64,000 bases of DNA from an uncultured Saprospiraceae bacterium (lineage in GTDB: Bacteria; Bacteroidota; Bacteroidia; Chitinophagales; Saprospiraceae): the NCBI GenBank assembly GCA_938045585.1, contig CALIAU010000005.1:244535-308534 (forward strand), read 5' to 3'. Numbering within the stretch: the stretch's first letter is position 1; every line of letters starts with the position of its first letter. The notes beneath the pieces are model-generated. The model ran no database searches. It was not told the origin of the DNA and worked only from the letters and a program-made list of their open reading frames with translations. The position numbers and the translations under genes are program-made. This document shows positions 20,707-30,237 of this stretch, in pieces.

Positions 20707-21375
20707 ATGAAAAAACTCATTTTATTATGCATCCCTATGCTTTTCATAGGCTTAATGGTTTCTTGCAAAAACGACAAGAACACAACATCAACTTCTGACG
20801 CTGCTAAAGCTGCAGTTGCAAAAGGAACATCTTACAATATTGATAATACACTAAGTAAGGTAGTCTGGACAGGTAGTAAGCCGACTGGATCTCACACAGG
20901 CACATTAGATGTATCTAGTGGTAATGTCAGTTTTGATAATGGAGCTCTTACTGGTGGAAAGTTTACCCTTGATATGAATTCCATTAGCAATACAGATATG
21001 GAGGGAGATTCCAAGGCTGGACTTGAAGCACATTTAAAAGGAACTGAAGCAGGAAAAGAAGATCATTTTTTCAATGTCGCAAAGTTTCCTACTGCTGAAT
21101 TTGAAATTACTAAAGTAACCGCATTATCAGGTAATGACGATGCAAACTGTATGGTCTATGGTAACCTTACTCTAAAAGGTATTTCAAAGCAGGTTGGCTT
21201 TAGAGCAAAAACTACAGTAAGCGGTAATAACTTAACAGTTTCCACACCTAAGTTTTCGATTGATAGAACTGACTGGGGAATCAAATTTAAATCTAAAACG
21301 TTTGTTGATGATATAAAAGACAAATTCATCAATGACGAAATAGAGCTACAAATAAACCTTATGGGAAAAGCATAG
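20707..21375 (+). CDS. YceI-like lipoprotein
   Basis: 222 aa. Lipoprotein signal with lipobox LMVSC (Cys20), then the YceI lipocalin-like barrel: YNIDNTLSKVVWTGSKPTGSHTG at its start and KGISKQVGFRAK and FSIDRTDWGIKFKSK towards the end. YceI proteins bind isoprenoid-like lipids in the periplasm. It is 36 nt after the MerR-like gene and may be its target or co-transcribed with it (inference). A bidirectional terminator follows. Confidence 0.92.
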   Translation: MKKLILLCIPMLFIGLMVSCKNDKNTTSTSDAAKAAVAKGTSYNIDNTLSKVVWTGSKPTGSHTGTLDVSSGNVSFDNGALTGGKFTLDMNSISNTDMEGDSKAGLEAHLKGTEAGKEDHFFNVAKFPTAEFEITKVTALSGNDDANCMVYGNLTLKGISKQVGFRAKTTVSGNNLTVSTPKFSIDRTDWGIKFKSKTFVDDIKDKFINDEIELQINLMGKA

Positions 21376-21393
21376 TCATTATTTGATTCATAT

Positions 21394-21428
21394 AAAAAAA
21401 GCTTGGCGTTAATTGCCAAGCTTTTTTT
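21394..21428. terminator. Bidirectional intrinsic terminator
   Basis: Perfect inverted repeat: AAAAAAAGCTTGGC (21394-21407), loop of 7, GCCAAGCTTTTTTT (21415-21428). A/T tracts on both sides make it work for yceI (+) and for the porW-like gene (-), which converge here. Confidence 0.88.
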
Positions 21429-21429
21429 A

Positions 21430-24400
21430 TTATTGATTTAGATAATTCTTTTCGAAAAAGGCTCGATACGCTTTTTCAGACTTTTGTTTAATTATCTCTC
21501 TATAATTTCTTTGGGTGACAGCATACATAGTATAATCGATATCTAGACCCTTCATAAGTTCTTCGCTTCTTGAAAGCGCTGTAACATAATACTGCATAGC
21601 TTTTGGTTTATCCTTAAATCTTCTTATTAGGACAATCTGTGATTGGTCATCTCTATTTAAGAAAATAGAGGCGACTTTTAGTTTATCTTGTTTATGATAC
21701 GTCTTGTTATAATTGGAAATGGCGACTTTTAGGTCATTCATTTCATTATTCGTAATATCATACACTACAATGATATTGTAATGCAGCTTTTCCTCTTCTA
21801 ATTTAAAGACATCCGATTCTTCTTCATAAATCAAGTCAGAAAATGCATCTCCCTCTCCTCTTAGAAAACGCAATATTTCTTGTGCTCTCGTTTTTTCTGG
21901 TGTATTTGGATAACGCGTAGTAACATCTCTCAAAGCTTTCACATACGCATCTTTCCCCTCCATACTACCTACACACATGGCACTCAATAACCCTAATTTC
22001 GCTGAATACGGATTAGAAGTTTCCAATTCTGTGTTGGCTTGATCTATTCTCGCTTTTGCCTGTGCATATTTTTCATTTTCAAATAAACTATATACCTCTT
22101 TATACACACGTTCTACAGAGCCTCCATCTGCAATCAATTCATCGAGATAGGAAGGATCTGCGATGATACGTGCATAATCAGATTCAGGGAATTCATCTGC
22201 AATTTTAGCTGCATACACATTTGCCATAGAGCTATTGTTCAGATCATTATAAGATAGATACAAGTAATAATATGCGTCTAATCTTTTAACATAGTCTGGA
22301 TATCTTCTTAGTAATTCTTCCAAGGTCTCTGTAGATTTCTTATAGCTTTCTAGGTTATCACGGTACTTGACGCCTAAATCATACATAGCGTCCGCAATTT
22401 TATTATTTGCAATTTCTTGCTGCTGCGGAGAAAAAGGAATATCTCCAAGGATTCTACGAATTTGTTCATCTGAAAAATCCTTTTCTTCTTCTTGCACTAC
22501 TATTTCTTCAGATTCAACGTCTGTTGTTTCTGAAGCATTGATTCTGTTAGATCTTCTCCAATCATCCTCAAGTGACCGATCTCCCCACTTTCTTTTAAAG
22601 TCACTTTGTCCCTGTATTTTAGCTAAGTCATTATACGCAAAGAAACTACTCCCTGTTCTTCCCGTTCTCCTATTTACTTTACTAGGGCCTTTAGGAGCGG
22701 TTGGCTTTGTCGTATTGACTCCTTTTTCTGCATTCTGTTGTTCTCTTTTTTCAGCGAGTTCCTTTAACTCATCTCTAGTCAAGGAAGCCATGCTCAACAA
22801 ACTATCTTGTTCATTAATTATTTTTAGATTCAACGCTATATCCTTGAGGTTTCGTGATCGCTTATCCACCTCTAAAAAGCGCTCATCTTTTTTGTCCAAA
22901 ACAATCAAAGTAGAATCGTAGTAAGTAGATGAAGGGAAGTACTTCTCTTGCTCATAGAAAATACTAGCAAGACTGTAGTATACATTTGCTTGCTGCAATT
23001 TTGAACTACCTGGTTCGTTCAGTGACTTTTGAAAATGAACAATTGCCTCATCAATATTATTATCTTCTAGCTCAATTTCTCCCTTAGCGAAATATAACTG
23101 CGATTTAAACTGTTCGTATTTATCTTCTTTCAACATCTTATCCAAACTCTTTAGAGCTGTTTCTTTTGATGTTTTGGAAGTACTATTTGAAAGCTTTAAT
23201 TTTTTAAGCTTGGCATGAAAGTCCATTACAAAACTAGCTTTGTAATTATCTACTTGATTATAATATTTCAATGCCTCACTTGGTGCATTGCGCTCTTCAT
23301 AAATTTGTGCTAAGATAAATGCATACCGCGCTTTTATTTTTTTGTCCCCCTCTTTATCAATTGCATTTTCTAAGGCAGGTATCGCCTTGTCGTAATCTTT
23401 TTGTTTCAGATACAGATGCGCGTATGCTGCTGGTATGTCTTCTTTAATTTCGTCATATACATTATCCTCCTCTAGGGTCTTCAATAAATATTCAGAACTG
23501 AAAGCGTTTCCTCTTTCTGCGTAGGTCATTGCTAACCATAATATCCCTTCGTAATAGGCAGGTTTGTGTTTATTAAACAATCCTCCACCTGGTACCTCTC
23601 TTACAGACTTTTTCTTGTCTGAGCTTTTAGTTTCTTCCTCTTTTTCAACTTCTGCAACTGGCTCTTCTACGGCTACTTCCTCGGAAGGAGTCACAACAGG
23701 TGGTTCAGGAACTTCTTCTTTAGGATTCCTTATTCTATCTAACTCTGCTTGCTTTGTCTCTAACTTAGCCTGTAATGATTTTTCCTTTGCACTTCTATTA
23801 TCTGCCTTTGGATCTAGTTTCTTAAGACGCTTCTTTTTCTTTCTTGCTTCTTTTTCTAGTTTACGTCTTTCTTCTTTTCTTTTCTTTTCTGCTTCTTTGA
23901 GATCTTTTCTGATATTTCTGATTTCATCATTCAGCTTATCAATTTTCTTTTTCTTATTCTTTCGTGCTTTATCTATTTCTTTTCTTTCTTCCTCTTTCTT
24001 CTTTTTTTCGTCTTCTCTTTTTTCTTTGGTCTCTTTTTTCTTCTCTTCTACTTCTTTTCTCTTTACTTCTCTTTCCTCTTGTCTCACTTGTTTTTGTACA
24101 TCAGAAGATTGCTTTCTATTTTTTTCATACTTCGCATTATAAATACTGTATGGGTCAAATTCCTCTTGAAAGAATCGAAATGTTTCCTCCGCTGATTCAA
24201 AATCTTGTTTTAGGAATTGTGCCTTACCCAATAGTAGGTAACAATCATCCACCCACTTGCTAGGACGGTGTAACGAAATCACAGTCCCCGCCTTTTCTAT
24301 TGCTCTATCTAATTCAGCAGTCGCTGACTTAGGATCAGCTGGTTGAAATGCATATAAATTTAATATTTGGTCATAATTATCATCATTACTCTCCTCTAAC

Positions 24401-24567
24401 ACCACGAAGCTTTCTTTCAAAATTTCGTTCGCATTAAAATATCCATTGTACTTAGCTGTTAGATTGTGGTAAAACCGGCCAAATTTGCCAGTTTCTCCCT
24501 TTTTCTTAGTCGAAGAACAAGAAACACAAAGCAGCAGAATACTAAAAACTAAAATTACTTGTTTCAA
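21430..24567 (-). CDS. T9SS/gliding lipoprotein PorW/SprE-like (TPR protein)
   Basis: 1045 aa. Lipobox LCVSC (Cys17), then the characteristic KFGRFYHNLTAKYNGYFNANEILKES start of SprE/PorW, the large TPR lipoprotein needed for T9SS and gliding. A Lys/Glu/Arg-rich coiled coil spans about residues 150-285, followed by TPR-like helices and a C-terminal domain with YNIIVVYDITNNEMNDLKVAISNYN. An acidic/proline linker lies near 285-325. The coiled coil's biased codons create long open frames on the opposite strand, which are not genes. It shares a terminator with yceI. Confidence 0.88.
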   Translation of the reverse strand: MKQVILVFSILLLCVSCSSTKKKGETGKFGRFYHNLTAKYNGYFNANEILKESFVVLEESNDDNYDQILNLYAFQPADPKSATAELDRAIEKAGTVISLHRPSKWVDDCYLLLGKAQFLKQDFESAEETFRFFQEEFDPYSIYNAKYEKNRKQSSDVQKQVRQEEREVKRKEVEEKKKETKEKREDEKKKKEEERKEIDKARKNKKKKIDKLNDEIRNIRKDLKEAEKKRKEERRKLEKEARKKKKRLKKLDPKADNRSAKEKSLQAKLETKQAELDRIRNPKEEVPEPPVVTPSEEVAVEEPVAEVEKEEETKSSDKKKSVREVPGGGLFNKHKPAYYEGILWLAMTYAERGNAFSSEYLLKTLEEDNVYDEIKEDIPAAYAHLYLKQKDYDKAIPALENAIDKEGDKKIKARYAFILAQIYEERNAPSEALKYYNQVDNYKASFVMDFHAKLKKLKLSNSTSKTSKETALKSLDKMLKEDKYEQFKSQLYFAKGEIELEDNNIDEAIVHFQKSLNEPGSSKLQQANVYYSLASIFYEQEKYFPSSTYYDSTLIVLDKKDERFLEVDKRSRNLKDIALNLKIINEQDSLLSMASLTRDELKELAEKREQQNAEKGVNTTKPTAPKGPSKVNRRTGRTGSSFFAYNDLAKIQGQSDFKRKWGDRSLEDDWRRSNRINASETTDVESEEIVVQEEEKDFSDEQIRRILGDIPFSPQQQEIANNKIADAMYDLGVKYRDNLESYKKSTETLEELLRRYPDYVKRLDAYYYLYLSYNDLNNSSMANVYAAKIADEFPESDYARIIADPSYLDELIADGGSVERVYKEVYSLFENEKYAQAKARIDQANTELETSNPYSAKLGLLSAMCVGSMEGKDAYVKALRDVTTRYPNTPEKTRAQEILRFLRGEGDAFSDLIYEEESDVFKLEEEKLHYNIIVVYDITNNEMNDLKVAISNYNKTYHKQDKLKVASIFLNRDDQSQIVLIRRFKDKPKAMQYYVTALSRSEELMKGLDIDYTMYAVTQRNYREIIKQKSEKAYRAFFEKNYLNQ

Positions 24568-24689
24568 GTGTAGTATTTTATTTAAATAAATCCAGCAAAT
24601 ATTGCATCATTCACAGTATTATGGGCAATTTTGTACCAATTTATATAACTCTATTTATGGTATAAATATTATGATTCCAATCAGAATCT

Positions 24690-25499
24690 ATGGATAAAGA
24701 CCTGCAAAATAAGGCCCAATTTCGTGAAAAACTTCGAAATACGTTCCGTCTGATCATAATGAATGACGAAACCCTCGAAGAAACGCACTCATATAGACTG
24801 AGTTTACTCAATGTTTACACGGTTTTGAGCATCATTTTGGTCCTTTTAAGTCTTTTAATCATTTCTTTTATAATTTTTACTCCTATAAAACGATTTATAC
24901 CTGGTTATGGCGATGTGAATAGAAATCCTCAATTTCTGGAGCTAAAGGAAAAAGTAGACTTACTTGAAGAAGAATTGGATAATCAGGAGCTCTATATTGA
25001 TGGATTAACCAATCTTTTTGATGGTGTCGAAGAAGATAAAGGCACCATAACAGCTAAGATTAGTAATACAGAGAATACTGTGAAGTCTTCAATACAAGAA
25101 GCACCCAATATCAGCTCTAATCTATTAGATGAGTTGTTTTTTATAAATCCAGTAAACGGAACGATATCAGAAGGCTTTATGATTGATAAGAAGCATTTCG
25201 GAGTTGACATCTTGGCCCCTAAGAATACACCTATTAAAAGTATTCTTGATGGTGTTATTCTCAGTTCGGACTGGTCTTTGGAAACTGGAAATACTATTAG
25301 CATACAACATGCAAGCAATATAATATCTGTATACAAACACAATTCTGTACTTTTGAAAGAAACTGGAAGTTTGGTAAAAGCCGGTGAGGCAATTGCAATA
25401 ATTGGAAACACAGGCACCTTATCAGATGGACCACATTTACATTTTGAACTTTGGTATAACGGGAAACCGGAAAACCCAGAAGAATACTTTTCATTTTAA
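24690..25499 (+). CDS. Membrane-anchored M23 peptidase (LytM)
   Basis: 269 aa. Cytoplasmic N-terminus, one membrane segment (about 43-63), a coiled coil (about 82-110), then a LytM domain from about 150. Zinc ligands are His169 and Asp173 (HFGVD) and His251 in HLHFE, with His249 as the catalytic partner. It should cleave peptidoglycan cross-bridges in the periplasm, and Bacteroidota proteins of this layout often act in cell division. The HAD-like gene follows after 2 nt, so they are likely co-transcribed. Confidence 0.92.
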   Translation: MDKDLQNKAQFREKLRNTFRLIIMNDETLEETHSYRLSLLNVYTVLSIILVLLSLLIISFIIFTPIKRFIPGYGDVNRNPQFLELKEKVDLLEEELDNQELYIDGLTNLFDGVEEDKGTITAKISNTENTVKSSIQEAPNISSNLLDELFFINPVNGTISEGFMIDKKHFGVDILAPKNTPIKSILDGVILSSDWSLETGNTISIQHASNIISVYKHNSVLLKETGSLVKAGEAIAIIGNTGTLSDGPHLHFELWYNGKPENPEEYFSF

Positions 25500-25501
25500 C
25501 T

Positions 25502-25927
25502 ATGAGCAAACACGAACTAAAAAATATTACAGGAGAAGATGGCAATTTACTAAGTCCAGTTCTTCCTGATGAAGTCAAAAATTATCTAATTGATATTGAC
25601 GGTACCATCTGCGATGATATTCCAAATGAAGAACCTGAGCGAATGGAAACTGCAGCTGTTTACCCAGATGCATTAGAAATTTTAAACAAGTGGTATGACG
25701 AAGGTCATATAATTACCTTTTTCACTTCAAGGACAGAAGATCACAGAACTGTGACGGAGGCATGGTTAGCCAAAGAAGGCTTTAAATACCATGGCTTGTT
25801 AATGGGTAAGCCGCGCGGAGGAAATTATCATTGGATAGATAATCACATGGTAAGAGCAACACGCTTCAAAGGTAAATTTACGGACCTCATTATGGCAAAA
25901 AAGAATATTGAAATCTTTGAAGATTAG
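25502..25927 (+). CDS. Small HAD-superfamily phosphatase-like protein
   Basis: 141 aa. HAD motif I is DIDGT in NYLIDIDGTICDD; motif II is the Thr/Ser in TFFTSRTEDHR; the conserved Lys is in LMGKPRGGNYH; motif IV is WIDNHMVRA. No cap domain is visible, given the small size. Bacteroidota orthologues are often labelled phosphoheptose isomerase, but the sequence supports a HAD phosphatase fold. The substrate is unknown. Downstream lies a 400-nt non-coding block with two structured elements. Confidence 0.8.
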   Translation: MSKHELKNITGEDGNLLSPVLPDEVKNYLIDIDGTICDDIPNEEPERMETAAVYPDALEILNKWYDEGHIITFFTSRTEDHRTVTEAWLAKEGFKYHGLLMGKPRGGNYHWIDNHMVRATRFKGKFTDLIMAKKNIEIFED

Positions 25928-25971
25928 GCTTATATTTCATCGTATTAAGTTTTAAATTATTTAGTAGAAAT

Positions 25972-26150
25972 GGGCGTGCCCCATGCCTGCTTTACACCAG
26001 CTGCCTGCACACATAGGCAGGGTCGCTCCCTTCCAGACCTGCCTACGTGCGTAAGCAGGCAGGTTCGTTTGTGTAGAAACTTCGTACTCTGGCTCCGCCA
26101 GATCCTCCAGGCAGCCTGTCTGCATTCCTTGGAAGGCAGGCTCATGCAGA
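25972..26150 (+). repeat. GC-rich structured repeat, copy A
   Basis: GGGCGTGCCCC, a palindromic insert, then GGGTCGCTCCCTTCCA, several short hairpins (an 8-bp stem ACCTGCCT/AGGCAGGT at 26037-26064; CTGGC-tcc-GCCAG; an extra hairpin inserted after TCCAGGCAG) and an end CTCATGCAGA. The ends pair as GCGTG (25974-25978) with CATGC (26143-26147), one G-U wobble included. It shares the order of blocks with copies B, C and D elsewhere in the window. Clearly more GC-rich than neighbouring genes. No protein-coding signal. Confidence 0.8.
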
Positions 26151-26218
26151 GGATTCGCATTGCAAATAGTTTATAACAAAAGGGTTTCCTTATCTGTTCT
26201 TTTAATGCACATCATATA

Positions 26219-26327
26219 CATGCTCGCGAGAGGGGTAGTAAGGGACCTGGTACAGGTGTCGCCGAAGGCGACGGAACCCCTGGATGACCCGACCCTCAAA
26301 GAGGGGCTCGCCCAAGTCAACAGCATG
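26219..26327. ncRNA. Putative structured RNA-like element (nested multibranch fold)
   Basis: All pairings below are perfect and nested: CATGCT 26219-26224 with AGCATG 26322-26327; GCGAG 26226-26230 with CTCGC 26307-26311; AGGGGT 26231-26236 with ACCCCT 26276-26281. Inside the last stem are hairpins ACCTG-gta-CAGGT (26245-26257) and GTCGCC-gaa-GGCGAC (26258-26272). Outside it is CCCTC-aaa-GAGGG (26293-26305). GGG 26242-26244 could also reach CCC 26288-26290 as a pseudoknot. It may be an RNA or a palindromic DNA repeat; only one copy is seen. I did not recognise a known RNA family. Confidence 0.55.
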
Positions 26328-26339
26328 CCTAAATTACTC

Positions 26340-27254
26340 CTAAACTTTTCGTGCATATAAATCCTTGATAGCATTCTCTAGGCTGCCATAATTATATGCA
26401 AATCCCTCCTCTAATAATCTCGTCGGATACACCCTATTACTATTGAGAAGTACATTGGACAAGTTTCCCATAAACAATTTGAGTGCAAAAGCAGGGACAG
26501 GAAACATGATCGCTTTTTTACCCATTGCCTTATATGTCGTCCTAGTAAATTCCTTGAGTGACAGGGGCTCATTTGCTACGCCATTAAATACTCCAGACTG
26601 TTTTGATTGTATAGAAAGGTGGATGATTTGAGATACTAGGTCATCAATATGAATCCAAGAATAATACTGTTTCCCATTTCCAAAATAAGGTGCTAATCCA
26701 AAGTGCATAGGCATCGTAATTTTTGGCAGTGCACCACCTTTAGTGGACAGGACAATACCTATGCGTAATTTGATCAAGCGTTCTATTTTACCTATTAAGG
26801 GATCAATGGAGTTTTCCCAAAGTGAACAACACTCCACCATAAATCTGTCTGCTTTACCTAGAGGACTTTCTTCAGTAAGTTTTTCGTCTGCTCTGTCACC
26901 ATATATCCCTATAGCCGAAGCGCTTAAGAAAACATCTGGTGCAATTGTTCCATCTAGAATTGCTTGCACAAGTATACCATTCGACTCTACTCTACTGGAT
27001 ATTAATTCTTGCTTTCTTTTTTTTGTCCACAGTTTATCAGCTATCCCAGCTCCTGCAAGATTAATTACAATGTCTGGTTTAAAGCCTTGTAATTCCAGCG
27101 TTTTATTTTCTAAATCCCATTGTAAATAGTCAGCGGATTTATTTTTGAGTGACCTTGTTAAAACCCGTACCTCATATCCTTCCTGCATGAGTCGTGCCCG
27201 CAACTGAGTGCCCACTAATCCAGAACCGCCTCCTATTAAAATTTTAGCCTTCAT
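26340..27254 (-). CDS. TIGR01777-family epimerase (DUF1731), SDR fold
   Basis: 304 aa. Rossmann glycine motif GGGSGLVGTQL at the N-terminus, INLAGAGIADKLWTKKRKQELISSRV in the middle (typical of the YfcH/TIGR01777 group) and a C-terminal DUF1731 segment ending RLLEEGFAYNYGSLENAIKDL. Predicted NAD(P)-dependent sugar epimerase or reductase; substrate unknown. It sits between the non-coding block and the divergent peptide importer. Confidence 0.92.
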   Translation of the reverse strand: MKAKILIGGGSGLVGTQLRARLMQEGYEVRVLTRSLKNKSADYLQWDLENKTLELQGFKPDIVINLAGAGIADKLWTKKRKQELISSRVESNGILVQAILDGTIAPDVFLSASAIGIYGDRADEKLTEESPLGKADRFMVECCSLWENSIDPLIGKIERLIKLRIGIVLSTKGGALPKITMPMHFGLAPYFGNGKQYYSWIHIDDLVSQIIHLSIQSKQSGVFNGVANEPLSLKEFTRTTYKAMGKKAIMFPVPAFALKLFMGNLSNVLLNSNRVYPTRLLEEGFAYNYGSLENAIKDLYARKV

Positions 27255-27337
27255 AATGGGTAAAATACTACTTTGTCCTCACATCCTATGGCAAGTTTCC
27301 TCTGAATATTATTAACTTCATAGCAAGAAATTATCCT

Positions 27338-29086
27338 ATGAACTCAAGATTACATTGGAGTATTAAACTTTTAGTCTTTTTTGTTATTCTTTCAGGATGC
27401 AGAACAGAAGCACCACCTCTTGCTGATCTTGACACGCTGAACATTCGACTTAAAAAAGATCCTAACAAATTAAACCCCGTGTTTAACCCGTCTGCTAGTT
27501 CTAGAGAAGTTTTCCAATATATCTTTGTTCCTCTAGCAGATTATCATCCAGAAAGTTTAGAATTGTATCCAATTCTCATTGAGAAAATTCCTGAGGCACA
27601 AATTTTATCTGAGGCACCCTATACAGGTGATTTAGCTTTTGATATTTCTATAAAAGAAGATGCTGTGTGGAGTGACGGAACAGCCATCACAGCAGCGGAT
27701 TATGCATTTACAGTGAAAGCTGTCAAACTGCCTACAACGAATGCGCGTGCTTGGCGCTCTCTTTTTAAGTATATAAAGAATGTAATTCCGGATGCCAACA
27801 ATCCGAAAAAACTACGTGTGATAATGGATAAAGATCATATGCTTGCTAAAGAAATCGCACTGACTCTTTACATACTGCCAAAGCACATCTATGATAAAAC
27901 ATCAGCCTTAGATAATATGCCAAATGATATCAGCTTTGCATCTGACTACAAAGCTGATGCAAACGTAGTACAGTTTAGTGAAGCATTTAATAGTACATCC
28001 ACATTAAGAGACACACTAATTGGAGCTGGTCCTTATACCTTAGAATCTTGGACCACGAATCAAAGTATAGTTTTACAAAAACAAGAAAACTATTGGGGTA
28101 AAAACCATGCTGACAATCCCTTTTTACAGGCAGGCGCAAACTCTATGGTATTTAAGATCATTCCTGATGAAAACACAGCAGTTACTGCATTTAAGGGAGG
28201 GGAATTAGATGTTCTTCCTATAGGAAATGCAGGATTGTTTGACGATCTACAAAAAGATGAGAACTACAAAAATAAAGCAGCATTTTTAACGCCTTCTCTT
28301 ATACGCTACTACTATATTGCTCTCAATAATATAGATGAGAAGTTAGAGGATAAGCGCGTGCGGCGCGCCGTTGCCCACCTATTTGATATGGAAACTATTA
28401 TTAGTACCATAGAATATGGTTATGGTGATAGAACAATTGGTCATTTTAATCCAGCCAAAACTTACTATAACAAGGATTTAAAACCTATACCTTTTGATAT
28501 TTCAAAGGCTAAACAATTACTCACTGAGGCAGGCTGGGAAGACAGTAATGGAAATGGCATTGTGGACAAACGCATCAATGGAAAACAGGTAGAAATGGAT
28601 TTAGAAATCTTGATCACTGGAAGTCAACTCTCGGAAAACATCAGTTTACTTACCCAAGAAGCCGCAAAAAAAGCCGGCGTAAATCTTAGCATAACGCGTA
28701 AAAAAATGGCTCTCATTAATTCCGAAAATATAGGTCCCAAAAAATATAATCTTATTGCTTTAGTCATTTCACAAGATGCAGCACCTGATGATCCATATAC
28801 ACGATGGCATTCAGACAATATCAATGCGGGTAGAAATTATTACTCGTATAGCAACCCTGCTGCCGACAAACTAATGGAAGACATTCGGGTAGAAAAAAAT
28901 GAAGCTAAGAGGAATGCACTGTATATGCAATTGCAAGAAGTCATGTATGAAGACCAGCCTGTCATCTGGTTGTATTGTCCACGCCAAAAAATAATAGTTG
29001 ACGCAGACCTAGAAGCAAAACAAACTTCTAAACGACCAGGCTATCTGGCAAATACATTTACGCAAAAAGTTTCTGCAGTCAAATAA
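27338..29086 (+). CDS. Peptide/oligopeptide ABC transporter substrate-binding lipoprotein
   Basis: 582 aa SBP_bac_5-family protein. Lipobox ILSGC (Cys21), then the family-5 binding fold with VFQYIFVPLADYHPESLELYP, GDLAFDISIKEDAVWSDGT and the C-terminal VIWLYCPRQKIIVD. Captures peptides in the periplasm for the two permeases that follow (5-nt gap, then abutting). Ligand not predictable. Confidence 0.92.
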   Translation: MNSRLHWSIKLLVFFVILSGCRTEAPPLADLDTLNIRLKKDPNKLNPVFNPSASSREVFQYIFVPLADYHPESLELYPILIEKIPEAQILSEAPYTGDLAFDISIKEDAVWSDGTAITAADYAFTVKAVKLPTTNARAWRSLFKYIKNVIPDANNPKKLRVIMDKDHMLAKEIALTLYILPKHIYDKTSALDNMPNDISFASDYKADANVVQFSEAFNSTSTLRDTLIGAGPYTLESWTTNQSIVLQKQENYWGKNHADNPFLQAGANSMVFKIIPDENTAVTAFKGGELDVLPIGNAGLFDDLQKDENYKNKAAFLTPSLIRYYYIALNNIDEKLEDKRVRRAVAHLFDMETIISTIEYGYGDRTIGHFNPAKTYYNKDLKPIPFDISKAKQLLTEAGWEDSNGNGIVDKRINGKQVEMDLEILITGSQLSENISLLTQEAAKKAGVNLSITRKKMALINSENIGPKKYNLIALVISQDAAPDDPYTRWHSDNINAGRNYYSYSNPAADKLMEDIRVEKNEAKRNALYMQLQEVMYEDQPVIWLYCPRQKIIVDADLEAKQTSKRPGYLANTFTQKVSAVK

Positions 29087-29091
29087 TTCCT

Positions 29092-30237
29092 ATGTTTTGG
29101 TATCTGTTAAAACGTACTTTAAGAATACCTTTTGTACTGCTAAGTATCTCCTTTGTTATTTTTTTTATAAGCAAACATGTTCCACAAGATAGTGTCATAA
29201 ACATCCTTGCACTAGAAGGAAAAATCGAGCAGTCAAATAGTGATGAAGGATACTCCAAAGAGGACTATCTTCAAGTAGCTAAACAATATAATTACCACCT
29301 CCCTAATTTTTATATTGGCCTGAGACCTGCACATTACCCAAAGCAGCTTAGTTTACTACCTGAAGAAAGAAGTATAGAAGAAAAGCAATTACAAACAGAA
29401 AAGCGATTTTCGCTTCCAAGTATACAATGGAATGGATTAGACAATCAATACCATGCTTGGATAAAAAAAATTATTAGTGGAGATTTTGGAATATCATTTG
29501 TTGATGGTAAAAAAGTGTCTACTAAAATTGCAGAGGCCTTCCGGTGGACAATTGTCTTGGTTCTCCTTGCTATTCTCTTAAGCTTTGCTTTAGGGATATC
29601 CATGGGCGTTTTTTCTAAAACTACTAAGAACAAAAAATCGTTTGAAGTCTTAAAGCTCACCTCTTACTTCTTATATGCAATCCCAGTATTTTGGTTTGCG
29701 ACTATAATGCTTATCTTTTTCACAACTGATGATTACGGCGCTTGGACAAACATTTTTCCATCAGTCAGTATACTGGACCCAAGAGAAGATTCTTTTTTTC
29801 CCATGCTCTTATCTGCAGGAAAAATACTCATCCTTCCCTTACTGATAATGACTCTACATGCCTTTGGGTATATCAGTAGACAGATGGAATCCAGTCTAAC
29901 AGAAGAAGTCAATAAATTGTATGCCCGTACTGCCTTAAGCAAGGGCCTGTCCTATAAGGAGATGATAACAAAACATGGATTCAAAAATGCTCTTCTCCCT
30001 ATTATCACCCTACTCAGTTCTGCCATTCCAGGTACAATTGCTGGCTCAGTCATAATTGAAACTATATTTAATATCCCTGGACTAGGGAGACTCATTTTTG
30101 AATCCATCCTTGTAGCGGACTGGAATGTTGTCTTTGGAGTAGTCTTTATGGTAGCTCTTATTACGAGTATCTCCTTTTTATTGAGTGATTTGTTATATGC
30201 TAAAACAAATCCTAAAATCAGACTAGACCTGCAATAG
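29092..30237 (+). CDS. ABC transporter permease, OppB/DppB type
   Basis: 381 aa with an N-terminal membrane segment, an unusually long periplasmic insert (about 30-150) and five further segments carrying the BPD_transp_1 domain. The EAA-like coupling loop is visible around YARTALSKGLSYKEMITKHGFKNALLP. Forms the channel with the next gene. The extra N-terminal region is longer than in E. coli OppB (306 aa) but common in Bacteroidota. Confidence 0.9.
   Translation: MFWYLLKRTLRIPFVLLSISFVIFFISKHVPQDSVINILALEGKIEQSNSDEGYSKEDYLQVAKQYNYHLPNFYIGLRPAHYPKQLSLLPEERSIEEKQLQTEKRFSLPSIQWNGLDNQYHAWIKKIISGDFGISFVDGKKVSTKIAEAFRWTIVLVLLAILLSFALGISMGVFSKTTKNKKSFEVLKLTSYFLYAIPVFWFATIMLIFFTTDDYGAWTNIFPSVSILDPREDSFFPMLLSAGKILILPLLIMTLHAFGYISRQMESSLTEEVNKLYARTALSKGLSYKEMITKHGFKNALLPIITLLSSAIPGTIAGSVIIETIFNIPGLGRLIFESILVADWNVVFGVVFMVALITSISFLLSDLLYAKTNPKIRLDLQ

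Noticed and set aside
23564..24263. Long Ser/Phe/Leu-rich open frames on the plus strand opposite the PorW/SprE gene
   Set aside because: They are the antisense shadow of the Lys/Glu-rich coiled coil; composition is biased and no start or family supports them.
26219..26327. tRNA or integron attC site
   Set aside because: The fold has no acceptor/T-arm pattern with a GTTCRA loop and no GTTRRRY core sites.
25957..26374. Overlapping 60-70 codon frames on both strands in the non-coding block
   Set aside because: The sequence is explained by palindromic repeats; GC-rich hairpins create chance frames lacking any protein character.
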